Below, piece after piece: positions 18,138 to 23,584 of a stretch of DNA of 33,942 nt; the stretch's first letter is position 1, and every line of letters begins with the position of its first letter. The DNA is taken from NCBI GenBank assembly GCA_042571625.1, contig JBHPFQ010000005.1, forward strand, positions 1 to 33,942, written 5' to 3'. This stretch comes from JBHPFQ01 sp042571625. GTDB taxonomy: Bacteria > Patescibacteriota > Minisyncoccia > Portnoybacterales > UBA2143. Below the pieces are notes generated by a model. The model was not told the origin of the DNA. It ran no database searches and worked only from the letters and a program-made list of their open reading frames with translations. A program made the translations under genes and the position numbers.

Positions 18138-18653
18138 CTATTTATTTGAATTTAACCCTTTTTTAAGAGATTTCATCGCTCTATATAACAAAACCCTAAT
18201 TGATCCCTGTGGCTTTTCCGTTATTTGAGAAATCTCCTTAATTGAAAAATCTTCTAAATAATGCCAGATAATTATATTTTGATATTCTCCCTTGATTTTA
18301 TTAATAGATTTAACAATTTCCTTTAACTCAGAATCAAATTCGGCTTTTCTATATAGGTCTATTTCTCCAGCAATATTCAGAACATTTTTATCAGAATCAA
18401 TAAGAGACAACTCTTTTTTACTCCTTTTACGATAAAAATCAGTTATTAGATTATTAGCAATACGATAAAGCATAGCTCTCGGATTGTCAATGTTTTTTTC
18501 GCCAAGTCGATTTTTCCAAAATTTAAAAAATGCCTCTGAAGTCAAATCTTCCGCATCATGAGTAGAATTTGTCTTAAAAAAAACAAACCGATATATTTGC
18601 GGTGCATACTTATCATATAATTGAATAAATGCCTTTTCGTTATTTTCCTTCAT
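18138..18653 (-). CDS. ECF-family RNA polymerase sigma factor
   Basis: 171 aa. Region 2 spans about residues 8-75, with YDKYAPQIYRFVFFKT and the core-binding DAEDLTSEAFFKFWKN, then PRAMLYRIANNLITDFYRK. Region 4 spans about residues 110-165, with a helix-turn-helix in FSIKEISQITEKPQGSIRVLLYRAMKSLKKGL. Length and two-domain layout are normal for an ECF factor. It directs RNA polymerase to alternative promoters; the target in this window is probably the downstream DUF5667-like gene. The 5' flank is occupied by a 60-bp palindromic repeat starting 18 bp upstream of the ATG, so its own promoter may lie beyond or within the transposase unit. Confidence 0.9.
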   Translation of the reverse strand: MKENNEKAFIQLYDKYAPQIYRFVFFKTNSTHDAEDLTSEAFFKFWKNRLGEKNIDNPRAMLYRIANNLITDFYRKRSKKELSLIDSDKNVLNIAGEIDLYRKAEFDSELKEIVKSINKIKGEYQNIIIWHYLEDFSIKEISQITEKPQGSIRVLLYRAMKSLKKGLNSNK

Positions 18654-18671
18654 AAAAATCTAAATCAAATA

Positions 18672-18731
18672 TAAAGGGTAGCCCTTTTAACTTTTGGCTT
18701 CATTAAGCCACAGATTAAAAGGGCTACCCTT
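18672..18731. repeat. 60-bp REP-like palindrome, left copy
   Basis: Identical to 19308-19367. Perfect 17-bp arms (AAGGGTAGCCCTTTTAA and its complement) enclose a loop with a nested 6-bp stem TGGCTT / AAGCCA. The transposase reading frame ends inside this copy: its last 15 residues (KGSPFNLWLNEAKS region) are encoded by the repeat. Confidence 0.92.
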
Positions 18732-19292
18732 CCCTTTTTCCTTCTGGCTTTCCTCCATTTCTTCTCTTACTTTTTTAACTAATTGCTTGTATTCTTCTAT
18801 GCTCTGTTCTCTAATAATCATTTCTTTATCGCATAGTGTGCCATTGCGTTTTCCAATGTAATCAGGATAGCTAGACCATTTATAATTTTCAAGATCGGTA
18901 TTAGATTTATTAGCAACTGGATTAAGATGAATATAAAACGAAAGATGTAAAAGATATCTATCATCTTCAATATTTTTCTGCCTGAATGCTCCTTGAAAAA
19001 GATGTCCGGACCGATTATGTTTCTTATTAAAATACATTGAATATCTAGTATGAAGAGAATGCATAAATCTTGAAATAGACATTTCCCCATCTTGTCTAAC
19101 TAATAAATGCAAATGATTAGGCATTAAACAATAACAAATCAAAGAAATATCACACTTTTCTCTAATTTCTCTTAATTTCTTAAGATAGGTAAGATAATCA
19201 ATATCATCATTAAAAATATTTTGTCGCGCCGCGCCACGATTATAAATATGACAATATACTCCCGGATAAAAATTTCTAATATAAGTAGACAT
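18687..19292 (-). CDS. REP-associated tyrosine transposase (Y1_Tnp, IS200-like)
   Basis: 201 aa HUH single-strand endonuclease/transposase. Motifs in order: YPGVYCHIYNRGAARQNIF (9-27), MPNHLHLLV (57-65, HUH metal site at H60 and H62), SGHLFQGAFRQ (95-105) and FYIHLNPVAN (119-128), where Y120 is the probable nucleophile. The catalytic set appears intact and the length is usual for RAYTs. Such enzymes cut and join REP hairpins, and matching hairpins flank this gene. The C terminus is encoded by the left repeat. It sits between a PQQ-repeat protein and the ECF sigma factor. Confidence 0.92.
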   Translation of the reverse strand: MSTYIRNFYPGVYCHIYNRGAARQNIFNDDIDYLTYLKKLREIREKCDISLICYCLMPNHLHLLVRQDGEMSISRFMHSLHTRYSMYFNKKHNRSGHLFQGAFRQKNIEDDRYLLHLSFYIHLNPVANKSNTDLENYKWSSYPDYIGKRNGTLCDKEMIIREQSIEEYKQLVKKVREEMEESQKEKGKGSPFNLWLNEAKS

Positions 19293-19307
19293 TTTTTAAA
19301 GAGTTTT

Positions 19308-19367
19308 TAAAGGGTAGCCCTTTTAACTTTTGGCTTCATTAAGCCACAGATTAAAAGGGCTACCCTT
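19308..19367. repeat. 60-bp REP-like palindrome, right copy
   Basis: Same 60 bp as at 18672-18731, in the same orientation, 16 bp upstream of the transposase start codon. The 17-bp arms could form a cruciform or an RNA hairpin in the transposase leader. Confidence 0.92.
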
Positions 19368-19426
19368 TCAACTTTTCTCTTCTCTTAATACAGTATAACT
19401 TATATTTATAAAAAAGCAAGGTTTAC

Positions 19427-19912
19427 CTAAAACGCATATAATTTGCCATTTTGAGAAACAACGTAGATTGTGCCGTTTGAATCAACAATAGCTGGCTGAA
19501 TAATACTCTCTCCAACATCATACAACCATTTAATTGTCCCATCTGAATTGAACGCATAAAACTTGCCCGATTCTGTTCCTGCATAAATAATTCCATCCAC
19601 GTCCAAAGTTATTCCTCCGACTTTTCCATCTCCTACGTAAATAGGCCAATTGTCAGAAACGGTTTTCTCTAAAGTATTAGTATTAATTTTAATAAGCCAG
19701 CCATTTTGAGTACCAAAATAGACAGCCGAATTTTCATTATCTATGGCTAAATTGCTAAGAATATAATCTTTCACCCAATCGCTTCTAATTGATTTTTTAA
19801 AGCTAAGATCATTGCTGTCATGAATTAAAACATTATAATCAGCAACGCTGTATAAATTTCCATTATTATCAAGCCCGATAGGAAATTTTTTAATTTTTTG
19901 CTTTTTGTTCAT
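19427..19912 (-). CDS. PQQ-like beta-propeller repeat protein, short
   Basis: About 161 aa from the start at 19912. Repeats of the PQQ/quinoprotein type are clear: GLDNNGNLYSVADYNVLIHD, NSAVYFGTQNGWLIKIN, DGIIYAGTESGKFYAFNSDG and NGTIYVVSQNGKLYAF, each with the (I/L)YxGTxxGxLYAF pattern. Only about three to four blades are present, fewer than the usual seven or eight, and no signal peptide is seen, so this is a partial or degenerate propeller. An upstream in-frame start at 19948 exists, but the TATAAT at 19919-19924 lies 6 nt before the 19912 ATG and favours the shorter form. The function is unknown. Confidence 0.65.
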   Translation of the reverse strand: MNKKQKIKKFPIGLDNNGNLYSVADYNVLIHDSNDLSFKKSIRSDWVKDYILSNLAIDNENSAVYFGTQNGWLIKINTNTLEKTVSDNWPIYVGDGKVGGITLDVDGIIYAGTESGKFYAFNSDGTIKWLYDVGESIIQPAIVDSNGTIYVVSQNGKLYAF

Positions 19913-19918
19913 AATTAT

Positions 19919-19933
19919 ATTATACTGTATAAT
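19919..19933. promoter_or_regulatory. Palindromic pair of divergent -10 boxes
   Basis: ATTATAC-T-GTATAAT is a perfect palindrome around one base. It supplies TATAAT to the minus strand (19919-19924, ATG 6 nt later at 19912) and TATAAT to the plus strand (19928-19933, ATG at 19957). Polymerase can probably load in only one direction at a time. Confidence 0.55.
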
Positions 19934-19956
19934 AAGTAATAATAACAATCATAATT

Positions 19957-20220
19957 ATGGCAATAATAAAAATAGATAATAAAAATAGTAAGCCTGAAAC
20001 GAAAAAAATTACTCTTGAGTTTAACAATGGTGAATTGAACGCAATTCAAGAAATTCTAAGACAATATAACTTTGTAGACGAACAAGCACTTATGAGATTT
20101 GCTTTTTTTATTCTATTAGAAACAGAAGATAATGCAATTTACATTAAAAAAAATGGCAGTAAAGTTCAAATAGAACCATCTGAAAAAACTGTTAATATCC
20201 CTACAACTAAAGGAAAATAA
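19957..20220 (+). CDS. Small protein of unknown function
   Basis: 87 aa, soluble. KITLEFNNGELNAIQEILRQ (residues 17-36) reads as a strand followed by a helix, and the following DEQALMRFAFFILLETED as a second helix, roughly the order of ribbon-helix-helix proteins. The end is a charged tail (IEPSEKTVNIPTTKGK). A DNA-binding or antitoxin-like role is only a guess. It is the first gene of a two-gene plus-strand unit, with 3 bp to the next gene, and is driven by the divergent palindromic promoter at 19919-19933. Confidence 0.65.
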   Translation: MAIIKIDNKNSKPETKKITLEFNNGELNAIQEILRQYNFVDEQALMRFAFFILLETEDNAIYIKKNGSKVQIEPSEKTVNIPTTKGK

Positions 20221-20223
20221 CAT

Positions 20224-20556
20224 ATGCCTAATGAACCAAAAATAAAGATACCAGAGCTTGAAGGCGTTGGAAAAATAAAAATAGATGCAATTGATGAAAA
20301 ATTAAAAAGATGTTATTCAAGAGACAGATTTCAAACATTCCAAAAAGCCGTAAAAGATATAATGTTTGATAATATTCCAAATCTTAAAGAAAAAATTAAA
20401 ACTGAAATAGACTTAGCTGGTTTTAAAACGAGTATTAAGAACGAAATAAGACAAGAGATAAAAGATGATCGATTCAAAAGTTGGAGTTTTTGGTTACCAC
20501 TTGCTGCAACTATTATTGGTATTATAGTTATGGCATTAATAGCTTGGTATAAGTAG
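20224..20556 (+). CDS. Small tail-anchored membrane protein of unknown function
   Basis: 110 aa. The first ~85 residues are charged and helical with no recognised domain (IDAIDEKLKRCYSRDRFQTF, FKTSIKNEIRQEIKDDR); a single C-terminal membrane span (about residues 88-108, SFWLPLAATIIGIIVMALIA) ends in WYK, the pattern of a tail-anchored protein. It starts 3 bp after the 87-aa gene and should be co-expressed with it. A partner relation (soluble regulator plus membrane effector) is possible but not shown. Confidence 0.65.
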   Translation: MPNEPKIKIPELEGVGKIKIDAIDEKLKRCYSRDRFQTFQKAVKDIMFDNIPNLKEKIKTEIDLAGFKTSIKNEIRQEIKDDRFKSWSFWLPLAATIIGIIVMALIAWYK

Positions 20557-20581
20557 AAACAAGTATCTTAGCTATTTTTAC

Positions 20582-20609
20582 TTGACTAAAAATCAAAATT
20601 ATGTAAAAT
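20582..20609 (+). promoter_or_regulatory. Sigma70-type promoter of a putative structured RNA
   Basis: TTGACT (20582-20587), 16-nt spacer, TAAAAT (20604-20609). Transcription would begin near 20616. No open reading frame follows for more than 300 bp; a strongly folded segment follows instead. Confidence 0.6.
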
Positions 20610-20615
20610 AGACAT

Positions 20616-20780
20616 ATATAAATATTTTTCAAATAGGGTTTGATCCCCCTCATCACACAAGCCGAGCATTAAACTTGTGCTTAAGCAACTGGCGCTAGGT
20701 CAAAAGGATCAACGCCAATATGGCAAAACAATTAGGTTTGTGTGCCTGCGTCAGTTGCTTGAATGCAAGTTTTTTATTTT
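20616..20780 (+). ncRNA. Putative structured non-coding RNA, unassigned family
   Basis: About 165 nt between a promoter and a T-rich 3' end. Stems seen: AACTTG (20672-20677) with CAAGTT (20766-20771); AAGCAACTGGCG (20683-20694) with CGTCAGTTGCTT (20749-20760, one G-U); CACACAAGCC (20654-20663) with GGTTTGTGTG (20735-20744, one G-U), which crosses the previous stem as a pseudoknot; TTGATCC (20640-20646) with GGATCAA (20706-20712). The closing stem runs into TTTTTTATTTT (20770-20780), a terminator-like end. It does not match tmRNA, RNase P, SRP RNA or a tRNA by eye. A 6S-like or regulatory role is only a possibility. Confidence 0.55.
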
Positions 20781-20786
20781 AAAAAC

Positions 20787-20843
20787 ATTCTGAAACGAGG
20801 GAAAAACAAAACCGCTCCCAGAATAAAGGTTGAAAGCGGTTTT
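20787..20843 (+). other. Second RNA structure with alternative pairings
   Basis: AAAACCGCT (20808-20816) pairs with AGCGGTTTT (20835-20843), giving a terminator-like hairpin. ATTCTG (20787-20792) can pair with CAGAAT (20819-20824), crossing that hairpin. The two are either alternatives (attenuator-like) or a pseudoknot. It could be the 3' part of the preceding RNA or the leader of the 62-aa gene. Confidence 0.4.
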
Positions 20844-20870
20844 AATATATAAGTAATTATTGGATAAACT

Positions 20871-20914
20871 AATATGCTATAATTACCCATACCATAACTT
20901 AATCATAGCATATT
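20871..20914 (+). promoter_or_regulatory. Inverted repeat just upstream of the 62-aa gene
   Basis: AATATGCTAT (20871-20880) and ATAGCATATT (20905-20914) are perfect 10-bp arms separated by 24 nt and followed by TTTTT. This may be a leader hairpin, an attenuator or an operator for the gene starting at 20932. Confidence 0.45.
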
Positions 20915-20931
20915 TTTCCTATCCACAGCTA

Positions 20932-21120
20932 ATGAATAGTGAAACAAAAGAAATAATTAAAGCATATTTTGAGGGTGGCAATGCTCAAAATATACCTAGC
21001 TCTCCTCTGGTTTTAAGGCCTATTCTTGAAACGATTATTGAAGTAATGAAAGAAAACGAAACTGAATCTGTAGTTAATCAATTCAAGCCAGGAATAAAAC
21101 CTAAAAATCCTGCTCGATAG
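20932..21120 (+). CDS. Small protein of unknown function (62 aa)
   Basis: Start chosen at the ATG at 20932 (MNSETKEIIKAYFEGGN); a TTG start at 20860 would extend the protein through the inverted repeat at 20871-20914 and adds an unlikely N terminus. The protein is soluble, with two probable helices (KEIIKAYFEGGN and PLVLRPILETIIEVMKENE) and a basic Pro-rich tail ending KPKNPAR. No family is recognised. A strong terminator follows 18 bp after the stop, which supports a real, separately transcribed gene. Confidence 0.55.
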   Translation: MNSETKEIIKAYFEGGNAQNIPSSPLVLRPILETIIEVMKENETESVVNQFKPGIKPKNPAR

Positions 21121-21138
21121 AATCATTGTCAGAAATAT

Positions 21139-21175
21139 ATGCTGGGATTTTATCAAATCCCAGCATTTGTTTTTC
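21139..21175 (+). terminator. Strong intrinsic terminator after the 62-aa gene
   Basis: Perfect 12-bp arms ATGCTGGGATTT / AAATCCCAGCAT with a 4-nt loop, followed by TTGTTTTT. It is the clearest rho-independent terminator in the window. Confidence 0.85.
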
Positions 21176-21188
21176 CTATTAAATATAA

Positions 21189-21274
21189 AAAAGAATTAAG
21201 CTTTTCCAAGAAATCTAGGTCTCACCTTGCGTAAGGTGAGACCTCAGATTTATTGGCTAAAAAGCTATTCTTTT
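21189..21274. repeat. Nested palindrome, MITE- or REP-like
   Basis: The centre is GGTCTCACCTT / AAGGTGAGACC (11-bp perfect arms, loop GCGT), flanked by AAATCT / AGATTT and then imperfectly paired outer arms around AAGCTTTT / AAAAGCT. Total span is about 86 bp with no T-run, so a terminator is unlikely. It lies between two convergent genes and has no coding frame. Confidence 0.6.
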
Positions 21275-21339
21275 CAAATTTTAAAATGAATAGGGGAATG
21301 AAGGGGATCTAAAAGGATACCCTTTAAAATTTTTATAAA

Positions 21340-21516
21340 TCACTTCTTCCAATCTTTTACAATAAAACCCTCTCCGCGCTTTTTAACAACCACTTTTTGC
21401 TTTTCTCTCCATCCAAGTTTTTGCAAAATTTCAATTGGCACAGTCAAACCTAAACTCTTATCGCCTATACGAGTTAGTTTTCTTATATTTTTATTTTTTG
21501 CTTTTCTTCTTGTCAT
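21340..21516 (-). CDS. AbrB/MazE-like swapped-hairpin DNA-binding protein (58 aa)
   Basis: Too short to be listed by a standard ORF cut-off. ATG at 21514-21516, TGA at 21340-21342. After a basic N terminus (MTRRKAKNKN) comes IRKLTRIGDKSLGLTVPIEI followed by LQKLGWREKQKVVVKKRGEG, the classic AbrB/SpoVT pattern (xxLTRIG..S.GLTIP..IL..LGW..G..V.V). It is predicted to be a dimeric DNA-binding regulator or antitoxin. A 22-bp perfect palindrome lies 17 bp upstream and is a likely autoregulatory operator. No toxin gene is evident next to it. Confidence 0.8.
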   Translation of the reverse strand: MTRRKAKNKNIRKLTRIGDKSLGLTVPIEILQKLGWREKQKVVVKKRGEGFIVKDWKK

Positions 21517-21525
21517 TTTTAATAG

Positions 21526-21554
21526 GTATTATAATACTTATTATAATAAGTATT
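21526..21554. promoter_or_regulatory. Palindromic operator / promoter of the AbrB-like gene
   Basis: 21533-21554 is a perfect 22-bp palindrome (half site AATACTTATTA), overlapping a second 12-bp palindrome GTATTATAATAC. TATAAT boxes occur in both directions. The same block, 89% identical by eye, occurs again at 23322-23366. Confidence 0.6.
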
Positions 21555-21558
21555 AAAT

Positions 21559-21984
21559 TTATTTTTTGTGTAATATTTTATTAAATTCTTTATTAAATTC
21601 TTCTATTTCTTCTTTTTTGGTTAAAATTTTAAATTGTCTGTTGTAAATCTTTTCTTTTAAGATAGATGTTTTTATCTCGATTTGTTCTTTATTCATATTA
21701 TCGTAAAAAATTTTATGAAGTTTATTTAAATAATCTGAATCAAGAGCCAAGACTATTCTTTTTAATTCATCGTATTCTTTTTCACTAATTCCATTACTGA
21801 TTATTTTTCGAGTAAAGACAATATCATCACGACCAATTATCTTTTTTGCTAATAAGATCTTTTCATAATGATTATTAACAACAAGAAGATGTCTGCTTAT
21901 TAGGCCTAATCTCCTTGCTTGATTTAATCGATAATAAATATCTACAAAAATTAAAATAATTAAAATAAATATTATTATTTCCAT
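21559..21984 (-). CDS. Membrane-anchored helical protein of unknown function
   Basis: 141 aa with one N-terminal membrane span (about residues 2-16, EIIIFILIILIFVDIYY), then a charged, mostly helical cytoplasmic part (RRLGLISRHLLVVNNHYEK, EYDELKRIVLALDSDYLNK, KKEEIEEFNKEFNKILHKK). No domain is recognised. It starts 4 bp after the 80-aa gene and should be in the same minus-strand operon as the YHYH protein at 22258-22698. Its stop lies 5 bp beyond the AbrB-like operator palindrome. Confidence 0.65.
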   Translation of the reverse strand: MEIIIFILIILIFVDIYYRLNQARRLGLISRHLLVVNNHYEKILLAKKIIGRDDIVFTRKIISNGISEKEYDELKRIVLALDSDYLNKLHKIFYDNMNKEQIEIKTSILKEKIYNRQFKILTKKEEIEEFNKEFNKILHKK

Positions 21985-21988
21985 AAAA

Positions 21989-22231
21989 TTAGTTCTTAAA
22001 TAATTTATCCTCTAAATGTTTAATTTTTAGACGCAATTCTTCGCTTTCACTATTTATTAAGGAAAGTAAAAAATATCCAACAAAAAGAATTGTTAGAAAT
22101 AATGTTATATTGCTGTTTATCCAATCAAGAATTAAAATGAATATACTCCAAACTATCAATCCATATAATAATAATGTTAATTTCTTATCGTTTTTAAAAT
22201 AAAGTTTCATTCTTTTCAATAATTCTTTCAT
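21989..22231 (-). CDS. Small two-span membrane protein of unknown function
   Basis: 80 aa. Basic N terminus, two adjacent membrane spans (about residues 17-35 and 41-60, LTLLLYGLIVWSIFILIL and NITLFLTILFVGYFLL) and a C-terminal charged helix with a heptad-like pattern (EELRLKIKHLEDKLF), perhaps a coiled coil. The start is supported by AAAGGAG about 8 nt upstream of the ATG, one of the few clear ribosome binding sites in this window. It is translated with its 141-aa neighbour (4 bp gap). The function is unknown. Confidence 0.65.
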   Translation of the reverse strand: MKELLKRMKLYFKNDKKLTLLLYGLIVWSIFILILDWINSNITLFLTILFVGYFLLSLINSESEELRLKIKHLEDKLFKN

Positions 22232-22257
22232 ATTATTTACTCCTTTTATATAGAAAT

Positions 22258-22698
22258 TTATCTAATTTTTTTATTTTTAATCTTACCGATAATACCTAAT
22301 CCTAATCCGCCTAATGCAATACCTGTTATTAAATATATCCAATTAGCTGAATCGTCATCTTTGTCTTGAATTTGAGCTGTATAAGCTGATTGATTATCCT
22401 GTTCCGCTTCAACGCCTTCTTCTTGATCATCAGAATTTGTACTCGGCAACTCTTTTGTTTCATTTATAGATTTAGCTTCATATGTTGATTTTGGAAGAGA
22501 AACTGAAACAGGTTTTGCATAAACATTATGGCAATGCCTTTCGTTCCATGGAACGCCCCAAGAATCACAATTAGTTCTACAATAATGACAACCATCAGAA
22601 GCAGTTCGTCCCGGATGAGCAAATGCAGAAAAAGTCAAAATAAATGACATTCCTAAAATTGTGATTAAAATTAAATAGTTTTTAAACTTTATATCCAT
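22258..22698 (-). CDS. YHYH-type secreted, membrane-anchored protein
   Basis: 146 aa. A signal peptide (about residues 1-27) ends AFA; directly after it comes HPGRTASDGCHYCRTNC and then a WNERHCHN segment (residues ~28-58), a Cys/His-rich motif resembling the YHYH/HPGRTDxxGGH proteins in which the His and Cys residues may bind metal. An acidic linker (residues ~75-115) and a C-terminal membrane span with a basic end (GIALGGLGLGIIGKIKNKKIR region) follow, so the domain is displayed outside. It is the first gene of a three-gene unit and has its own good promoter. The biochemical activity of this family is not established. Confidence 0.72.
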   Translation of the reverse strand: MDIKFKNYLILITILGMSFILTFSAFAHPGRTASDGCHYCRTNCDSWGVPWNERHCHNVYAKPVSVSLPKSTYEAKSINETKELPSTNSDDQEEGVEAEQDNQSAYTAQIQDKDDDSANWIYLITGIALGGLGLGIIGKIKNKKIR

Positions 22699-22707
22699 AT
22701 TTTATAT

Positions 22708-22736
22708 ATTATATCGCCTTTTAATCAATTTTGCAA
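22708..22736 (-). promoter_or_regulatory. Sigma70-type promoter of the YHYH operon
   Basis: Minus strand: TTGCAA (22731-22736), exactly 17 nt, TATAAT (22708-22713), then 9 nt to the ATG. A very short leader, about 2-3 nt, is expected. Confidence 0.65.
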
Positions 22737-22841
22737 GAATAAAATCGCTGTAGAGATCTTAAGGTATTGACTCTTAAACTAAAACAATTTATTATATACA
22801 TTAAATTAAGAATAATTTTTTGTTTTTTGACAATATCAATA

Positions 22842-23161
22842 GTCGTAGCGGTTGCAATGAGACAATTACGAGTTCAAATATATGGTAGAAAAGATATCGA
22901 AACTTCCAGCTAAAAGATGCTTCCCGATAAGTCAAAATCTAATAATCTGCAACTGGGTGATATATTGGAGAGATAAACGATACGGATTATTCAGCACGAA
23001 CGGAAAATGGATACCGATAGTATGCCAAACAAAAATGACTAAATCCCCGCCAAATAAAAGACGAGGATTAAGCCACTCCACTAAATAAGCAATATTAACT
23101 AATTTTTAGCTCTTGATTTAACGTTGCAACCGCTAAACTGGTAAATTGCAATCGCTACGAC
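22842..23161. other. 320-bp unit bounded by imperfect 16-bp inverted repeats
   Basis: GTCGTAGCGGTTGCAA (22842-22857) and TTGCAATCGCTACGAC (23146-23161) pair with one mismatch. A second right-hand half, TTGCAACCGCT (23124-23134), pairs perfectly with the left arm, so two foldings compete. Inside are AGCAATATT / AATATTGCT and AATCC/GGATT hairpins and one short plus-strand frame. It may be a small non-autonomous element or a structured RNA; no transposase motif is present. Confidence 0.5.
22882..23088 (+). CDS. Doubtful small reading frame inside the inverted-repeat unit
   Basis: 68 aa, Cys/Trp/Arg-rich (CNWVIYWRDKRYGLFS, NGKWIPIVCQTKMTKS). It has no ribosome binding site, no clear promoter and no recognised domain, but it does not overlap another gene and is confined within the inverted repeats. 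It could be a tiny cargo protein or a chance frame in an RNA element. Confidence 0.25.
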   Translation: MVEKISKLPAKRCFPISQNLIICNWVIYWRDKRYGLFSTNGKWIPIVCQTKMTKSPPNKRRGLSHSTK

Positions 23162-23196
23162 TAAAAATATTGCTCTTTTTAGATAATCAATAGTGT

Positions 23197-23226
23197 ATTC
23201 TATTGACATATATATGTCAATAGAAT
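23197..23226. promoter_or_regulatory. 30-bp perfect palindrome
   Basis: Half site ATTCTATTGACATAT followed at once by its reverse complement, no spacer. Each half carries TTGACA, a consensus -35 box, in one orientation. It lies in a stretch with no confident gene (22740-23370) and could be a regulator binding site. Confidence 0.65.
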
Positions 23227-23321
23227 CATCTATGTTTATATTTTAACACATTGTTTACTTATCAACAAAAAAGTTTTCCACAACCAATAGCTTTCAATTT
23301 TTATGAGAGCTATTTTTCTTT

Positions 23322-23366
23322 TGCCATTTTTAAATAAGTATTAAAATACCTATTATAATAAGTATT
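23322..23366. promoter_or_regulatory. Second copy of the AbrB-gene promoter/operator with a 5-codon stub
   Basis: Aligns with 21511-21554 with four mismatches and one extra base over 45 nt, same orientation. The copied segment includes the ATG position, but the frame reads M-A-K-E-K-stop. It is either the remnant of a lost AbrB paralogue or a second operator for the same regulator. Confidence 0.65.
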
Positions 23367-23370
23367 TCTT

Positions 23371-23472
23371 TCAAAAAAGATAAAACCCCACCACCTGCCA
23401 GACCGCAGATATAATACAAATAAAAATCACACCTATTGCGGCATAAATAATAATTTTCCTAAATTTTTTCAT
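23371..23472 (-). CDS. Tiny single-span membrane protein (33 aa)
   Basis: Below common ORF cut-offs. It begins MKKFRKIIIYAAIGVIFICI and continues with ISAVWQVVGFYLF before TGA. The basic N terminus and one hydrophobic helix suggest an inner-membrane micropeptide with the N terminus inside. It starts 9 bp after the stop of the preceding 32-aa gene and so is probably the last gene of the operon headed by the HtrA-like gene. Confidence 0.45.
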   Translation of the reverse strand: MKKFRKIIIYAAIGVIFICIISAVWQVVGFYLF

Positions 23473-23481
23473 AATTTATTG

Positions 23482-23580
23482 TTACTGCAGATAAGCCCAC
23501 ATATAAGTCCCGACTAAAATAATAATTGACAATAAAATTCCAATGCCAAGCCAATCTGTTTTGCTTTTTATAATTCTCAT
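23482..23580 (-). CDS. Tiny single-span membrane protein (32 aa)
   Basis: Below common ORF cut-offs. Basic start MRIIKSKTDW, then one membrane span (LGIGILLSIIILVGTYMW) and AYLQ before TAA. It starts 4 bp after the stop of the RmlB-like gene on the same strand, a spacing that suggests translation with it. Function unknown; small membrane peptides often bind a larger membrane partner, possibly the anchored HtrA-like protein, which is inference. Confidence 0.5.
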   Translation of the reverse strand: MRIIKSKTDWLGIGILLSIIILVGTYMWAYLQ

Positions 23581-23584
23581 AATT

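Larger units (their letters stand above)
18672..19367 (-). mobile_element. RAYT transposase unit bounded by identical palindromic repeats
   Basis: A Y1 transposase gene bracketed by two identical 60-bp hairpin-forming repeats in direct orientation, about 700 bp in all. This is the layout of a REP-associated tyrosine transposase with its REP sequences, and the identity of the two copies suggests recent formation. No other full copy was noticed in the window, so mobility is inferred. Confidence 0.8.

Noticed and set aside
20634..20650. TpsiC-arm-like GGGTTTGATCCCC as a tRNA or tmRNA
   Set aside because: The stem does not close to 5 bp, and no acceptor stem, anticodon arm or tag frame can be found around it.
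22882..23161. Diversity-generating retroelement template/variable repeat
   Set aside because: The half repeats are short and inverted, and there is no reverse transcriptase gene in the window.
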